64,000 nucleotides of DNA from NCBI RefSeq assembly GCF_028453695.1, contig NC_135773.1, forward strand, positions 4,960,001 to 5,024,000. Reading direction: 5' to 3'. The position numbers were made by a program, and so were the translations under genes. Origin of the DNA: Augochlora pura. Lineage: Eukaryota; Arthropoda; Insecta; Hymenoptera; Halictidae. Position 1 is the stretch's first letter. Every line of letters begins with the position of its first letter. The notes beneath the pieces are model-generated. The model ran no database searches, was not told the origin of the DNA, and saw nothing but the letters and a program-made list of their open reading frames with translations. Of this stretch, positions 1 through 13,726 are shown piece after piece.

Positions 1-548
1 AGAGTAAAAGAAGAATTATTTCCAAAAAATTATATCAAATATCACGGACACGATAAATGAATGCATTAAAATATGATCAAAGTTCCATTATAGTATAAAC
101 AAGAATGATTACGAACGTTTTAAGTTTCGTAAAATGTAGTTTAAATAAAAGATCCCGGACAATGCAACTGTAGAATTTACTAACCAATATAAATTACTTA
201 TCATCCTTACACTTTCTGTTAAAGTACAACTAAATCCATACGACTCCGCGAGTTAGGATCATTATAGAAATTCATTCGCGCCGGATTGACTGCAACATCG
301 CGCCAACACAGAGCGATGGGGGGTGTTGTCGCATGACGGACAAAAGCCGACGGTGCATGATCCATAGATACACGGTAAATAGTGTATCACGAGTTTCCCC
401 TTTTCCGAGCGACAGTCGCTGCGTTTCTTCTGTTTTCTACCGGCGAACGGTCGCAAACGCGCGGTACCCTCTTTCTCCCGGCTCCCCCCGTCTCGCCCGT
501 CGCGCCGGAGCTCTGTGTAGCGCGGGCGCACCCCTCGTGCCCCGTGTG

Positions 549-572
549 CCCCCCCCCCCCCCCCCCTCCCCC
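549..572. repeat. poly-C tract
   Basis: There are 18 uninterrupted C residues, one T, then 5 more C. It sits in a CpG-rich block with long but meaningless frames in several phases. Confidence 0.95.
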
Positions 573-828
573 GGTCCACCCTCTCATCGGCCGGGCCAGA
601 AGCCCTGCGGTGGAATTTGCATTTTTAAATTAACTCGCCTCTGTTTGCAGCTATCTCGGCTCGGCGCCGCCACCGTCGGTCCGGGCTTTACAATTTTATG
701 CAACAACGCGCTCCGAGTGCTTCGCCATCACCACCACCATCGGCCCTGACAGCTTCGCCCACCCACTTCCGTACACACTATCCCCCTACCGCTCTTTCGC
801 GCACACGCCCGCCGCCGCGTACACCCGA

Positions 829-848
829 CACACACACACACACACACG
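829..848. repeat. (CA)n microsatellite
   Basis: About ten CA units run without interruption, followed by a shorter CA-rich stretch to about 860. This is one of few CA tracts in a window dominated by CT/GA repeats. Confidence 0.9.
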
Positions 849-1119
849 GACACACACGCGCACAGAGACGGTCCTGTCTCGACGTCCCTTACCCTTGCCG
901 CAAAACCCGTCCCACGGGTGATCGATATTATTGTTATCGTTATCGTTCGACCGACCTCGAAGCGGCTGCGTTCCCATCGACGTTACCGTTGCGGCCAATT
1001 ACTTCCAACCACGACAGCGACGGTTTTACGGCGGGTCACTCTCTTTCTCTATTCCCACCCCCCGCTCCCACCCTCTTTCTCTCTCTTTTTCTGTTTCGCG
1101 CGAGCACACGTCGAACCAG

Positions 1120-1140
1120 CCCCCCCCCCCCCCCCGCCCC
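1120..1140. repeat. poly-C tract
   Basis: Sixteen C residues, one G, then four C, following a CT-rich stretch. Confidence 0.93.
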
Positions 1141-1542
1141 CGCGCGCGCTCGCCCGAGCGGCTATTGTGAAATGCCCGCCGACCGACCGACGCAATATGC
1201 ATCGAATCGCGTTCCCTTTCCCGCTTTTTCGTTTCGTTTCGGTATCGTTTCTTCGACCGTTCACAACCCCCCCACCTCCCCCTCGGGGCTATCTCTCCGT
1301 TCGCTCGTTCTTTTTCCAACGTGCCCGCGGTCCCGCGTATCTCTCCGCCAGTCGATACTCTCTCGGTCGCTCTCTCTCTCCTTCTCTTCCCATCAACCCC
1401 CTTTTTCGAGCTCCGGTTCACTATCTCCGGGCTTTATTGAATACAGAAACCGCGACGATTGCTTTTTCTTTTTCCATTAGCCGGTACCCTACTCCCCCTT
1501 CTCCGCCACCTCCTCCTCCTACTGATGCTACAGCTACGGCTG

Positions 1543-1543
<1 letters not shown>

Positions 1544-1579
<36 letters not shown>
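1544..1579. repeat. (CT)n microsatellite
   Basis: About 18 perfect CT units. The surrounding 1340-1700 is also pyrimidine-rich, which keeps frames open on both strands (Leu/Ser repeats one way, Arg/Glu the other). Confidence 0.95.
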
Positions 1580-1584
<5 letters not shown>

Positions 1585-1840
1585 CTCCCTCCGCCGATTG
1601 TTCCACGGAACGATGCATCCCGGAAATTGCTCGTAACCGAGGCGAATCGGCGATCCGCGTCGAATCGGTTGGCAGAGGGAGAGAGAGAGAGAGAGGGTCC
1701 GTCGTTCTCGGCGACTCGGTATTTTTTTCGGGGAGATTAAATTCCGTGTGGTTCGGTGACGTTTGTTCGTAAACTCTTTCGCGGCCGTGGGGTTTGGGGA
1801 GGGCCCGGCGCGGGTTTATTTTCACGGGACGAAGAAACGG

Positions 1841-1884
1841 GAGGAGGAGGAGGAGGAAGAGGAGGAGGAGGAGGAGGAGGAGGA
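1841..1884. repeat. (GAG)n trinucleotide repeat
   Basis: About 14 GAG/GGA units with two interruptions, immediately before an AT-richer, sequence-complex stretch. Confidence 0.93.
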
Positions 1885-2708
1885 CTGTTATAAGGCGAGG
1901 TAATTGAAAGCGAGGCTTTGCGGGCCTCGAATTCGTTTCGATCTGCTGGAAATTGGAGTGAACGATTCTCGTTCCTTTTTTTCTCTGGTGGGCAGGCTTT
2001 TTTTTTTTATCAGATTTAGTGTTCTTTTCCAATAAAGCCGGAAACACGTACTTCCGCTTGCGAGATTCCTCAAAATTGGAAATTGAATAGACGGCCTCGA
2101 AATTTATTAAACGCTTTGTCGATCTTTTTGCGAGACGGTCGGTTTTAGGTGATATTGAAATTTCTACGGGACGGCGAACATTGTAAATATCGCGGCGAGA
2201 AATTGTAGTCACCTTTTTCGGTCGACACTTTTTGATACGTGTGTACATTTGGAAAAATATCGGGCGAATTAAAGTGATCGAGTCTTGCGATGAATTGTGT
2301 TAATAATAGCTGCAATTTATGCGAAGTGCTTGAATTTTTAGCTACAGATACAGGATATTTTCTTCATGGAATAATACATTTCTCGAAATAATATTTGAAA
2401 TAATTATGCTTTGAATTAAATATATTACAGGTAGAATATTATGTCGGAATAATTTTAACACGAATACCTTTCATTTAAATACTTATGTTTTATAGGCTGT
2501 GTTAACCCTTTGTATTCGAAGCTATTTAACCACAATTCTTCAAACAGGGAATTCATCAACTAATAATTTACTTATTGATAAATAAGCACTCGACGACGGT
2601 AAAAAGACGAATAATTATTTGCACACTTAACACTTTACTGATCGGTTACCAGGGCGCACGTTTGCGAAATAAAAATTCGTACCGGGGTAACGGAGGAACG
2701 CGACAAGC

Positions 2709-2797
2709 AAGGAAGGAAGGAAGGGCGGAAGGAAGGAAGGAAGGCTGAGGAAGGAAGAACGGAAGGATGAGAAAAGGAAAGGGAAGGAAAGGGAAGA
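2709..2797. repeat. (GGAA)n imperfect tetranucleotide array
   Basis: GGAA units with scattered substitutions form a purine-only stretch of about 90 bp on the plus strand. It marks the boundary between an AT-rich island and a GC-rich block. Confidence 0.92.
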
Positions 2798-4137
2798 GTT
2801 CCGGTAATTGAAAAGCCCGTGGTGGATTACGATCGTCGCTTTATTTCGCGTGCCCGACGGTGCCGGGCTTCTCCCCTATTATCTCGCCCGTGTCTTCAGC
2901 TGTGCTCCTCCCTTTCGCCCCGGCTCCTTCGAACAAGAAAAACGAGGGGCACGGTGCGACCGGGGGGAGGGCGGGTGGGGCGGGACACGACGGAGAGAGG
3001 GTGTGGAACGACAGAGAGTACGGATTGTTGAAGGAAGATCGACTCGAGAACACGGGAGGATGGAGATGGACGGGAGAGGTCCGAACAAGCGAAGCTGCGA
3101 AAGAGGATCGAAGAGAATGGCCGAATACGATGAAGTGGGGTGAATATGGACGAAGAGAGCGAGAGAAAAAGCAGAAGCGGGAGAGAATCGGAAGGGAAGA
3201 AGTGGAAAAGAGTGAAACGAGGAGAGAGACGGAGCAAGTGGCAGGTAGAGACACTCTAGGAAGGGATCGGGCAGTGCGACGCCATGATGGTCTAAAACGG
3301 AAGTGACTGAATTTGGCGTACACTTTAAATTGTCCTTTATAAAACACTTTACACTAATCTACAATTTCTTGACTCTAAATAATCTTTCTGAATTAATAAT
3401 TGAGAGGAAGGAACGACTTTTAATAAATACTCAAAGTGTACGAAAAATACAAGAGAATAATATAATTGTCTAAATCCAATTAATTATTTAAAAAATACAT
3501 TTTAATCTAGCAATATTTTCTGAATCTTTCTTATACATTACAAGAACCCAAAACTACAATTTTACCAAATAGATCACCTGTCAACGCTCACCAAACTTAA
3601 ACAGACCTGTTGTCAGCTTAAAAGAAGTTGAATTTTATTAAAAAATGACGTCTTACTTCCGATTTAGATCTAAACATCGATAACTTAACGCGACATTCGT
3701 GCCCTTCCAGAAGGACCTCTAATGGCAGGGCGAAAGACAGAATAAAGGCGAGTATCCATCTTCGAGCTCCCCGCGCGCGAGTACCCGCAAATTGTACATT
3801 CGTTTGAGAGCAGCACCGCGTCAATTATATTTCTTGTCACACGCAATTTCTTTGTCTCATCAACTACAATGACAATATACGTATCACCGGCGCGATACAA
3901 CGCGACGACATCGCGATTCGCGAATAATTACTCTCGGTATACGAAACCGGTTCGCATTGTGAGAGTAGCTGTCTCGCAGTGGCCTCACCGAGTTTCCACA
4001 GCAACTCGAGTGTCGAGATTACAGAGCAACTGTCGAGAGTTTTGCTCTCGGACGGACACCTTGAGAGTGGAACGAGACGGAAAGGAGCAGAGCGATGGAA
4101 GGAAACGGAGGGAGAAAAATGAGGATAGAGTTGGGAT

Positions 4138-4269
4138 AAGATGATGAGAGAGATGACGAGAGAGACGGTGAGAGAGATGATGGAAAGATATGAGAGAGGT
4201 GATGAAGGGAGATGAGAGAGATGATGAGAGAGATGGTGAGGGAGATGATGAGAGAGATGATGAGAGAGT
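4138..4269. repeat. Purine minisatellite with GATGAGAGA-type units
   Basis: Units built from GATGAGAGA alternate with ATG and GGTGAGA variants. The dominant spacing is 12 or 15 bp, a multiple of three, so one frame reads as a Met-Arg-Glu-Met repeat. I treat it as a simple purine satellite, not coding sequence. Confidence 0.9.
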
Positions 4270-6142
4270 CGGAGCAAAATGAGGAAAGAAACGGGATAAG
4301 AGACGAAGCGAGAAAGTCTAAAGGTAAGAGAGACGGGGCGAGGGGGGAGGAGAGAAAGGTTCGGGGCCCGGAGCAGGAGCGAGAAATGGTTAAGAGCAAG
4401 AAAAGAGGTCCTACGCAACAATGCCCGGAGAGGCGCATTCTCGCGCGATTACCGACGCGCGCTCCGGCCTTAACGAATGGCTTCGTAAACCGTGGCCGCT
4501 TTAAGGTCATTACACAACGCAAAAAAGGCAGTTAATGGGCGTCCTGGTGGCACGGCATCCCAGGGGCCTTGCCGCCGGAAAGATAGAAGGGAAGAGAAGA
4601 AGAAGAAGAAGAAGAGGAGGATCGACCGGGGCCGGCCGGTCGGTCGGCCGGCTGCCCGTCGCCGATCGAACCACAGATTTATGGCGGTCGTATATCCTTC
4701 CCTCGGCGGAAAGAGGAGACTCGTTGAGATCCCGATATCGCGGGCCGAGTGTTTAAACGATGTACCCTTCCCGGGACACGTAACCCCGAGTCCGAAACGG
4801 CCCTCCAGACCGGTGGAATCGCGTGCTGGAATCCTGTTCATCGGCCGCGATAGCACAGACCTATGATCCCCACCTCCACTTTTCATCTTACACGTGTTAC
4901 CGATGTTGCCCGGTGTATCGGTGATGGCTGAATTATGGAACCGGCCGAGATTGACGAGATTTATAGGAGATGTTTCGGAGAGAGTATTAGAGCTTCTAAC
5001 ACCGCCGCGGAGAGATACGCTGTATCCTCTCTACGGGTGCAGATTGAGTCTTGGACATCTTTCAACAGCCTGGAGAAGCCAAGAGGGTTCCAGTACGAGC
5101 GGTTTAGCTGCTAGCGAATTTTATGATTGGTGTTACGAGATGCTGTATGCGTTTGTATTTTATATTTGTCGAAAGCATTTCTTAGCTATCTACGATTGCG
5201 TTGAAGTTTAAAACGTTAGTTTGATATATCTGAGTGTGTATGAAACTCAGTTAGTTGATTGAAGTTGAACTTCATTGAAATATTAGGTCTATAGAATAGA
5301 ATTAATTAAATTCATGTAGTCAATTAAAAGGATTTAATGAGACTATTCAAATTATCTGTGATTGTTCAAGGTCCTAGAAATCCTAAAATTAGATTTAAAT
5401 ACAATACAATATTTTTACAAGTATTTTAATGTTCAATATCATCCTTATGTCGAAGAATATAAAGGGTCTGTTTAAGGGTCGAGAGAAGCTTACAACGAAG
5501 TGATTTCGTTCAGCCTAGCGGAACTGATTTCGCGCTCGAGTAATAATATATCGTACCAGGTCGGCATGAATAAATCGGGGTTGAGGTTTTTCTAATGCGC
5601 ATGTTTCACGGGTTCCGTCGCCTGCGCGCTTTTCGCAGTTCCGGTGTGAAGTACACCTTTCCGGAGACCTCCCCGGTGCTTCCGGTCCGGGAGAAGCGCA
5701 GAGTGGTACGGCGGTGCCGTCCCGAGCCGGACGATTATATTGTGAAATATATACGTAGAAGTAATTACGGGGCGGACGGTCTTTCGGTGGCCCCGGGCAG
5801 AGTTTTACGGCCGCCTCATTAAATTACGAACTAATTACCGGTCGGCGAATTATTAAAAAGCTAGTCGGCCGTTAAACGTGCCGCGAGTCGTAAAAGAGAG
5901 GCCCCGGCACGCACTTAACCGGGATCTCTTAGTGTGTATGCGTGTGCGCGAGCGGGTTTCAACCACGCGGCAGGCCAATATCCTCGTCGTCCGGCTCAAG
6001 GGGGCCTTTTCAACTCGTTAGCCGGGGAAAAATTTCGTTTTCGAAACTGACAGACTTAATTTATCCGGTCGAAGAAGTCCCACACGCTAATAAGAATATT
6101 CGTATTACCTTTCCGGTCGAACGAACATCGAACACTACTTTA

Positions 6143-6145
<3 letters not shown>

Positions 6146-6173
<28 letters not shown>
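6146..6173. repeat. (TA)n microsatellite
   Basis: About 13 uninterrupted TA units inside otherwise non-repetitive sequence. Confidence 0.95.
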
Positions 6174-8037
6174 CGGCAGAGCAAACACGTTCTTTTCGTT
6201 CGGCTTAAATGCATCGCGGAATTCTTCGGGGGCAGTTCGCGTCGTTTTAATTCGCCGGGCACTCGCTCGCATTTCGCGTCGCGTATGCCAATTAATTTGG
6301 AAAGGGGCGCGCTCGCGAACTGTATAATCCGCTCGGAGTTCCGATAATGAAAGTGTCCCCGTTTATTGGATTAAAAAATTCGCAACGATTTAATTTTAAT
6401 TCGTATCAACGGGAATTAAATCGCATTTGAGAATCGGTAATTCACTTTTTATGTTGTATTCGAGTCGATCGACTGCACGTTCTCCCGGTAACGGGTATAC
6501 TTTCCAAAACGTAGAAAGAGTTGAAATTATTCGTGTGCTCGCGTTAAAAATGAATACATCGGTAAATCTAAAGGTAGTCCGAATGTTTGGTTCGTTTTAA
6601 TATACTGTACTCTCGCACTTCTAAGACTTTTTACGGAGATATTCTTTACGTTCTATGGAAATCGATTTTAAGATATTCTACACAGTTTGGTTTAAAAAAA
6701 TATTTGTAAATTGGCGATGATTTGAATTGCGAAAGAAATTCCCGGGCGAACTCTGCAAGGATATTTAAATGCGAAAAATCTTTGAAACAGAAGGCAAATT
6801 TATCTGCAAGCGAATCGTTATAAACGAGTGAGAGTAGATAATTCAAGCTTCGCAAAAATTACGACAGCCGCCAGAACGCCGGCAATTTTTTCACTTAAAG
6901 TTCAGCAGCGCGTTAATGTCGATCGTCAGCGAATTTTCTGATTTCCCGTTCCTCTCCAGACAGTCGCGCGTTACTCTTGGCCGGCAAGAACCGTTCCACC
7001 GACAATCGAAAAACAGAGGAGGAGATGTTCGCGTTGCAGTTGCTCCCGGAAGAGCGGACCGAGGCTCGAGCGAGCGTTCCTCTCGCTTCGAATAATTACA
7101 CTTCACGGCGTATCTTCGACCTGGAAGTTACGCTTTTAAGAGGGATCCAACGCTAACGCGCGTGATATCCCGCTCGAATACGACACGGTGTTCCGCGCAG
7201 ACACGATTACGATTCTCGCCGGCTCGGCTCGGCTCGGCATGGCGCGGCGCGCGTTCCAGTTGTTCGAGGGAACTTCCCGACTGTTCGAAATTATTGCGTT
7301 TCGAGGTGAAACGAATCGCGGATTATTCACGCCGCCCGCGGTGTAACGCTCACGGAACGCTCTCTCGCGCGTTGACGCAAAACAAAACGCGTACGAGAGA
7401 TCCGCAGCGCGCTTATGCCCGCGCGCGTACCGCTCTCTCACGTGTACCGGGTACGCGTACGGCCCGAGCACGCTCGAGCGTGAACCTTCAGAAACGGGCG
7501 CGCGGGTTTCTCGGCTCGCAATTAAATTAACGCTCGTGTACCCACCGGGTCGTCCCGCAGACAGGACCCGCGCGCGTAAATATCGTCGCGAGCGGACCGG
7601 AACGAACCGCGAGCCGAACGAATCGATCGTAAAAGAGCGGAACGAAGCGATTCGCTGTCGCGGCACTGTTCAAATCGTCCCCACCTCCCCCGATCTCGCC
7701 CGTCCACCATCGGCCCCCTCCGCACTCTGTAATAATTCTGTACACTTTGCTGCGGCAGAGATATTTCCGCCGCGACGAATCGCACGGAACGCCGCCGCCG
7801 CCGCCGCTGTCCAGTTCGCTGTTGTACGTGCGGCGAATTTTGTTTTCGACTGTATGTTTCCCCGCCGCCGCGGCCTCGAAATACTTGTTTATACTCGTCG
7901 ACACGCGATAATAAACGATTCAATGGCGTGGGGATGAATCGATTATATCGTTCTAGATATTTATTAAATTATATACAAATGTAAATTAATATCTGGGAAT
8001 ATAAACGCGGTAATAACTATAATACGTTTGTTACCCC

Positions 8038-8067
8038 GCTCTCTCTCTCTCTCTCTCTCTGTCTCTT
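8038..8067. repeat. (CT)n microsatellite
   Basis: About eleven CT units, then GTCTCT. It lies 40 bp before a plus-strand splice-acceptor-like sequence (see findings). Confidence 0.93.
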
Positions 8068-9294
8068 TCGCACGACATTGTAAATTTTGATTGTCTTTCA
8101 GCTGCTAACCGAGGATGATATGGAAAGAGGAGATAGGATTATTCGAATCTCGCGCCTCGTACTTATATTTGTTGGAAATTGGTAATTGTAAAAACGAACC
8201 GCGATGGTTAGATAATCATATCATCTCCTTTCCATATCGTCCATTTTTGTTTAGAACAGAAGGAGAAGTGGGGAGATTTATTATACTCCGTTTTCTTTGG
8301 TGTTCATTCATTTGCGCTTTATATGATAATGTCCTTCCCTTAACGCGTATCCTGCTCAATTCACACATAGAAATCTTACACGCTTGTAGATGTACTCATT
8401 TATACACGAGAAACACTGGTAATGTTCACGCATATTTAAAAGATCACATTGCCCTTCGCTATTTTGATGTCTTCGCTATTACAGCAATTCCTGTGCATTG
8501 TTTCACCATAAGTAAAAGAATCATATTCTTGACGAAATACAAGTTTCATAGAGGTGTGGTTTGCTTGTTTCGAACAACAGTGTGCGTTGTAATTTGGTAA
8601 TGGATGAACAACTTCCCATAAATCTGTGTAATATGTCTAGTTTAATTCTACTACGTTTAAGTAGTCTAAATATAATATATACCGAAATATAAAGTTGTTA
8701 AGAGGTAAATTATTTTAGAATTGAAAGAAGGAACAACCGAGTTGTTATTTATACAAAATAAAGAAAATAGAGAATTTTAGATTAAAGAGAATTAAATTAA
8801 ATTAAATTGAATAAGAAGAACAAGATTTTCGTAGGAAAATCGGAAACCAAAATCATTAATTCGAATATATTTCGAACAGGAATTATAAATTATTCATATA
8901 TTCGACACGATGCTTTTTTACGGCCGCAGATAATTCGAGAGCGAACGTGTTAAAAACAAGAGAAGCAGATCCTCGAAACGGAAACATTGCACGCTTATCC
9001 CTATTACCTCGCGAGCCATCATCGAAGTGGTGAAACCAATCACCCGATAAAACGCCCCCGGCATCCGCGGCCCCGTTGTTCAACCGCCTTTTCATATTCT
9101 TCCTTGAACCCCCGTTCTATTACCCTCCGCCTCACCATTTACCGTTCGCGACACGCTCCGACGAGCTGATCGACGAAGTGCACGGGGGTTCTCCGCCGAA
9201 AAGGGTGGAATCGTCGCGGAAAGAAATAAGGAGAAGTCGGAAGGAGGCCAAGTGGTTGAAAAGAGGAGCTTGGGCGGCGGCAGAGGCGGCGGGA

Positions 9295-9308
9295 GGGGGG
9301 GGGGGGGG
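9295..9308. repeat. poly-G tract
   Basis: Fourteen G residues in a purine-rich block (9180-9340). Confidence 0.93.
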
Positions 9309-9947
9309 CGGTGGGTTGAAAAGCTCGTATCTCAAATCGAAAACCGAGAACGGGCGGAAGAGAATGCGAGTCGTTATTATTCGTGCACGGGTAGGCTGCT
9401 CCCGGTTCGCAGAAGCAGCTTTTCTTCGCCCCCCCCCCTACCCCCGGTCGAGCCCCACCGACCGCCCCAGACGGTGAGCGCTCCTCTATCCCCGGGTCTT
9501 GCACGGGACTTGTCACGATCCGGAAAAATATTTCTCGTCGCGAGGCAACGCGCGCGACGGAGGTTCTCTCGGAGCTTGCAACGGACCGGTAACAGTGTGA
9601 ATCCGTGACAAAGGGGTCGCCGAGGCGAGGAGAAGAGAGGCGGCGCGGCGCGGGGACGGGGCGGGTGTGGGGGTCGGCGGCGAAAGTTAAGAGGGAGAGA
9701 CCGAAGAAGGCAGAGGGTGGAAGAATGTCTGCTCCTTTCCCGTGTCTGGGCTCCGGTCGAGGTGTCGACTCATAACCAATTCATGAAACACCGGAGAGAC
9801 GACTCTTCTCGGGGGTTGGAGTGCGGAGAGGGGGAGGGGGTCGGAGCGAGCCGAGCCGAGTCGAGGCGACGGGGCAACGCCGTGGAACGACTGCGGAATA
9901 TTTATTTATCGCCGTCACGACGGCGCAGCGGACGCTTTTTCTTTTTT

Positions 9948-9990
9948 TTTCCCTCCCTCCCTCTCTCTCTCTCTCTCTCTCTTTTTCTTC
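9948..9990. repeat. (CT)n/T-rich microsatellite
   Basis: A compound pyrimidine tract of CCCT units, then about eleven CT units, then a T-rich tail. Confidence 0.9.
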
Positions 9991-11277
9991 CTTTTGCCCC
10001 TCTCTTTCCCGGAGCTACGGAGGAACGAGCGTAAACTACTCGAGAGAAGAGCGAGCCTCCCCACCGCGCCGGAGGAAGAGGGAAGTCCCTCGAGTTGCAC
10101 GAGCACGAACTTAATTGAATTTCACGATACTTACGCCCCGATCCGAGTAGCTCGCGGCAAATTGTCGCGAAAGCGAGTGGCCCTCGATGCCAATGAGAAA
10201 AGTGCTCGAGAAACGGCGCCCCGCATTAATTCGTTCGCGGAGCGGGAGCGCCGCCGGGCCTAACGGCGAGACACCGGCTAACGCGGGCTTTTGTGTTCCT
10301 GTGTATCCCCCCGATCGCGACGCCGTAACCGGTCAACGAGCTTCGATCTACGGCGAGAGGATTCCGCTCGGCGCCCCGCCGCGTACCCCGGGTCCTTTTG
10401 ACACACTTTGTCCAGCTTGAATTTTTCAGCGAGCTAAGGTTTACGAAGTTTTCGACGAATCGCGGGGAGGACAACTTCGCCGACTTTTCGCGTACACTTG
10501 AATTTTTCAACGGTGTCTTACGATTTCATTCGGCCCGCGTAATGGAATGTGTTTAGCTGGAGAAGCATTTCATCGCCTTAACCCTTGACCACAACCAGTC
10601 GAACTTATCGCTATTTGCAGTCGCGTAGGTGGATTAATAATCTTACCTTTTTTTATCATTCTTTTACGGTTATCGACACAGGTGGATAAGTAATTAGAGA
10701 CCGGTAATAATAGTTAAGGATTCACACTAAACCCACCATGTCGGTCATTGTTGACCTTTTCTGGAAAATGATTGAATTTTCTTAATTCAAGTATCGATTC
10801 TAGTAAGCATGGTGAAACGCTCAAGTCTTTTCAAAGCTCAATATGTTTGCAATGCAGTTAAGACCTTTTATAAATGGTTGAATTAAAGATTGTTATTTTG
10901 CGCATAATTTGATATACGAAACGAGTGCATTAAATTGCAACAGAGTGATGGAAAATGACCAATTAATTAGCCTTAAGGGATGAAGATTTTTGAGACATCG
11001 CTGTGAGGAGATTTTTATTGGAATAATAAATAATATCAACCGAAATACGATGCATTTTTATTCCATCGTTAGCAGAGATCTCGCCGTCGAATATTTGAAA
11101 TTCGTATAACGATCCCTAATTGAATCGCGAGTTTTATATCATTATATTGGGAAGGCAGCGATGCAACGAGTCGAGCCCACCGAAAACCGAGAGATTTCAA
11201 CGAACGAACGTGGATTATCGAAACAAATACCATTGTCGATTATCGATTTGCCCGGTTCGGCACAAGAGAGAGAGAGA

Positions 11278-11302
11278 GGGGGGGGGGGGGGGGGGGGGGG
11301 GG
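11278..11302. repeat. poly-G tract, 25 nt
   Basis: Twenty-five consecutive G follow a short GA repeat (11266-11277). It is the longest homopolymer I counted in the window. Confidence 0.95.
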
Positions 11303-11603
11303 CAGCGAAATGCCGATTAAAGGTACAGGAGAGGGGCTCCGCAATTTCTCCGACAATCGGCGAGTCGTAGCTTCGAAAATCGGCCGCAAATAGAGTCGCT
11401 GGCCTATCGATTGTTCCCCCTACCCGCGGTTCTTTCCGAGCCTCTCTTTCCTTGGTGTGGCCATTTTTCCGGCGCTACGCCTCCCCATTGGTCGCGACGC
11501 TCGCGCCGTGCCGGCACTCTCTTTCCCAACTTTTCCTTTCTCTCCTTCGGTCTCCGGCTCGCTCACCCCTTTTTCGCCGCCCCTCTCTCGGCCCTCCCCC
11601 CTC

Positions 11604-11629
11604 ACTCTCTCTCTCTCTCTCTCTCTCTC
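11604..11629. repeat. (CT)n microsatellite
   Basis: About twelve CT units within a pyrimidine-rich stretch (11510-11650). Confidence 0.93.
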
Positions 11630-12454
11630 AGTCTCTCGCGCCCTCGCCCATTTTTTAATCCCATCACAGAGTCGAGCGCACACCAACGACCCTGTCGTCC
11701 GGAGGTCGGTGAATTAAATCTCGAATAAAGTGCAAATAAACGAGTGAATTCGGGGGGAGGCGGTTGGAGTAGACCGGGAGGGTGAGATGGAGGGGTTTGG
11801 CCCGGTGTCGCGCAGCCCGGTGGCTGGTGGTCGAAAGTGCGGTGAAAAAAAAAACAGAATGGACAAAAAAAGGACCGTTGGACGAGGGTGGAAAAAACGT
11901 TCGAGCTCCGGGCAGAGGTGGGGGTGGAGGAGGAGGGGGAGCGGGGTGGTTCGGGCGCCGGATAAAAGAGCGAACCGACGCGAGAGTGTAATTTATTTTA
12001 ATTAGAGTGACTGCATTATGTAAGCGGGCGAAGCGCCGATGAAAGGGTTTGAAAGGGTTCAGAGATCCTGACACCGAGTCCCCGAGAGCAACACCGCGCG
12101 CGCGCCTGTTCCTACCGCTCCGCGACCCTTGCAACCTGTGCCGACGACCCGTCCCTAACCCCGTCCCCCCCTCTCCGGACCCGGACTAATTCACTCCTGG
12201 TCAGGGCCGTCCTGATTGAACGTTTGAAAAGACAGCCGGAGAACGATGGTTGCCGCGGGGACTCTCGTTCCGGCTACTTGGAACACGACTCGTTTGCCGA
12301 TTACAGCGATAGATGGGGCGAGAGGGGGAGGGGGAGGGGGGGTGGTCGGCGGTGGAAAGGGAGAGTCAAAAAGTTCGCCGGACGGACCGTTCCGATTGGG
12401 ACAGTTGAAAAGTCAAAGCTGGATTGAGTTAATTGTCCCGGAAACGTGGGGAGA

Positions 12455-12469
12455 GGGGGGGGGGGGGGG
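12455..12469. repeat. poly-G tract
   Basis: Fifteen consecutive G residues, preceded 120 bp upstream by shorter G5-G6 runs (12310-12340). Confidence 0.93.
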
Positions 12470-13707
12470 CGAGAAGATGAATTTGTCCCACGAGCGCGGA
12501 ACGGCGGTACCCAACGAGATGGGCAATGGATTCTACAACCCCCGTTAATTTGTAGCGCTGCGAGAGAGCTGCTCTCGCAGCTGCTAAACGATATACATCA
12601 TTCTTTCGATTCGACGGTTAATTTTTATTCATGACGTTGCAATTAATGTTGTTGTTAATTACGAACAGCGACGGCGTGAAATATGACGGCCGTTATTATG
12701 TAAGCGAAACAAAAAGTTGAAAGCATCGGAAGAATTTCACCCGCCGCAATTTATTTCGCAAATACATTTAAATTATACTTATCGCAGGTCGATCTTGACT
12801 TTCACCGACAGGCCAACCATTTCCAAAATACGAACAAAATTCGATTACGTATCTCACGTGGTCGAATCAAGATCGAACACTTAAGTTGCACATCAATTAC
12901 TTGTTCGACATATATGTTGATAATAAAAGAGTAGAATTTGATTTCGAGTTAAAAGAAGCGAATAACATTTGCATTTAATATGCAAGCGTATGTTAATACG
13001 CTGTAATTATTAAATTATACTAACAATTAAGAATATAATAATAATTTTATTCCTCTACTGAAATTATTGAAAGAATAAATCAATTCTTGTTACCCCTCGT
13101 TTCTCGAAGCTGGCGCAGAAAATTTTGATTTCGCCTAAAAAACTGCGGACATTGTTTTCGTTTGACGCGCGCCGAATGACAATGGGAACGCGAAGAAAGA
13201 GCTGAAGTGGTTCTCGAGTAGCTAGCGACGGGCCTGGGACGCGCTCACCCCTAGAAACACGGTGGGGTTGTTCTTCCTCTCGGCGGACAGGGTAGAGAAC
13301 TACTGATCCCTGCTGCCTTACCGACACCTCTGATCTCGTTAGGGGCGCATTAATTAATTTACAAGATGGCGGCGGTAGCAACGATGACGACGACAACATA
13401 AGAGAGGCAGCCAGCCACTGTGTACAGTGGAGATAGGATGGTTAGGGGTGGCACGTTTTAATTACTAATTGAAACGTTCCCTCCCTACCGGCGCGCTCGC
13501 CCGTCCTTTCGCCCCTAACCATCCCGCCGTTCCCGACCCCGAGAGCTTCCTGCCGCTTCAATCCCATAACTCCACCCTTGTCCCCGCTGTCGTCGTTACC
13601 GCCCGGCCTTCCTCAGGCAGTTCCACCCCCGTCTAATATCCGTCTCCGTCGGGGGTACTTAATATTTTTAAATACTTTGTACCGCGCCCTCCGCCGTCTG
13701 CCTTTTT

Positions 13708-13726
13708 CCCCCCCCCCCCCCCCCCC
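13708..13726. repeat. poly-C tract
   Basis: Nineteen consecutive C residues in a pyrimidine-rich, CpG-rich block. Confidence 0.95.

Noticed and set aside
698..2248. Overlapping open frames of 260-284 codons on both strands
   Set aside because: They run through C-rich, CT and GAG repeats and yield Pro/Ser/Arg or Leu runs. The lack of stops is due to composition, and there are no domains or splice structure.
2503..2530. TTAACCCTTTG terminus-like sequence; similar starts at 10584, 15200 and 23525
   Set aside because: No inverted partner end or TTAA duplication within 600 bp, so not annotated as transposons. Noted only as possible decayed ends.
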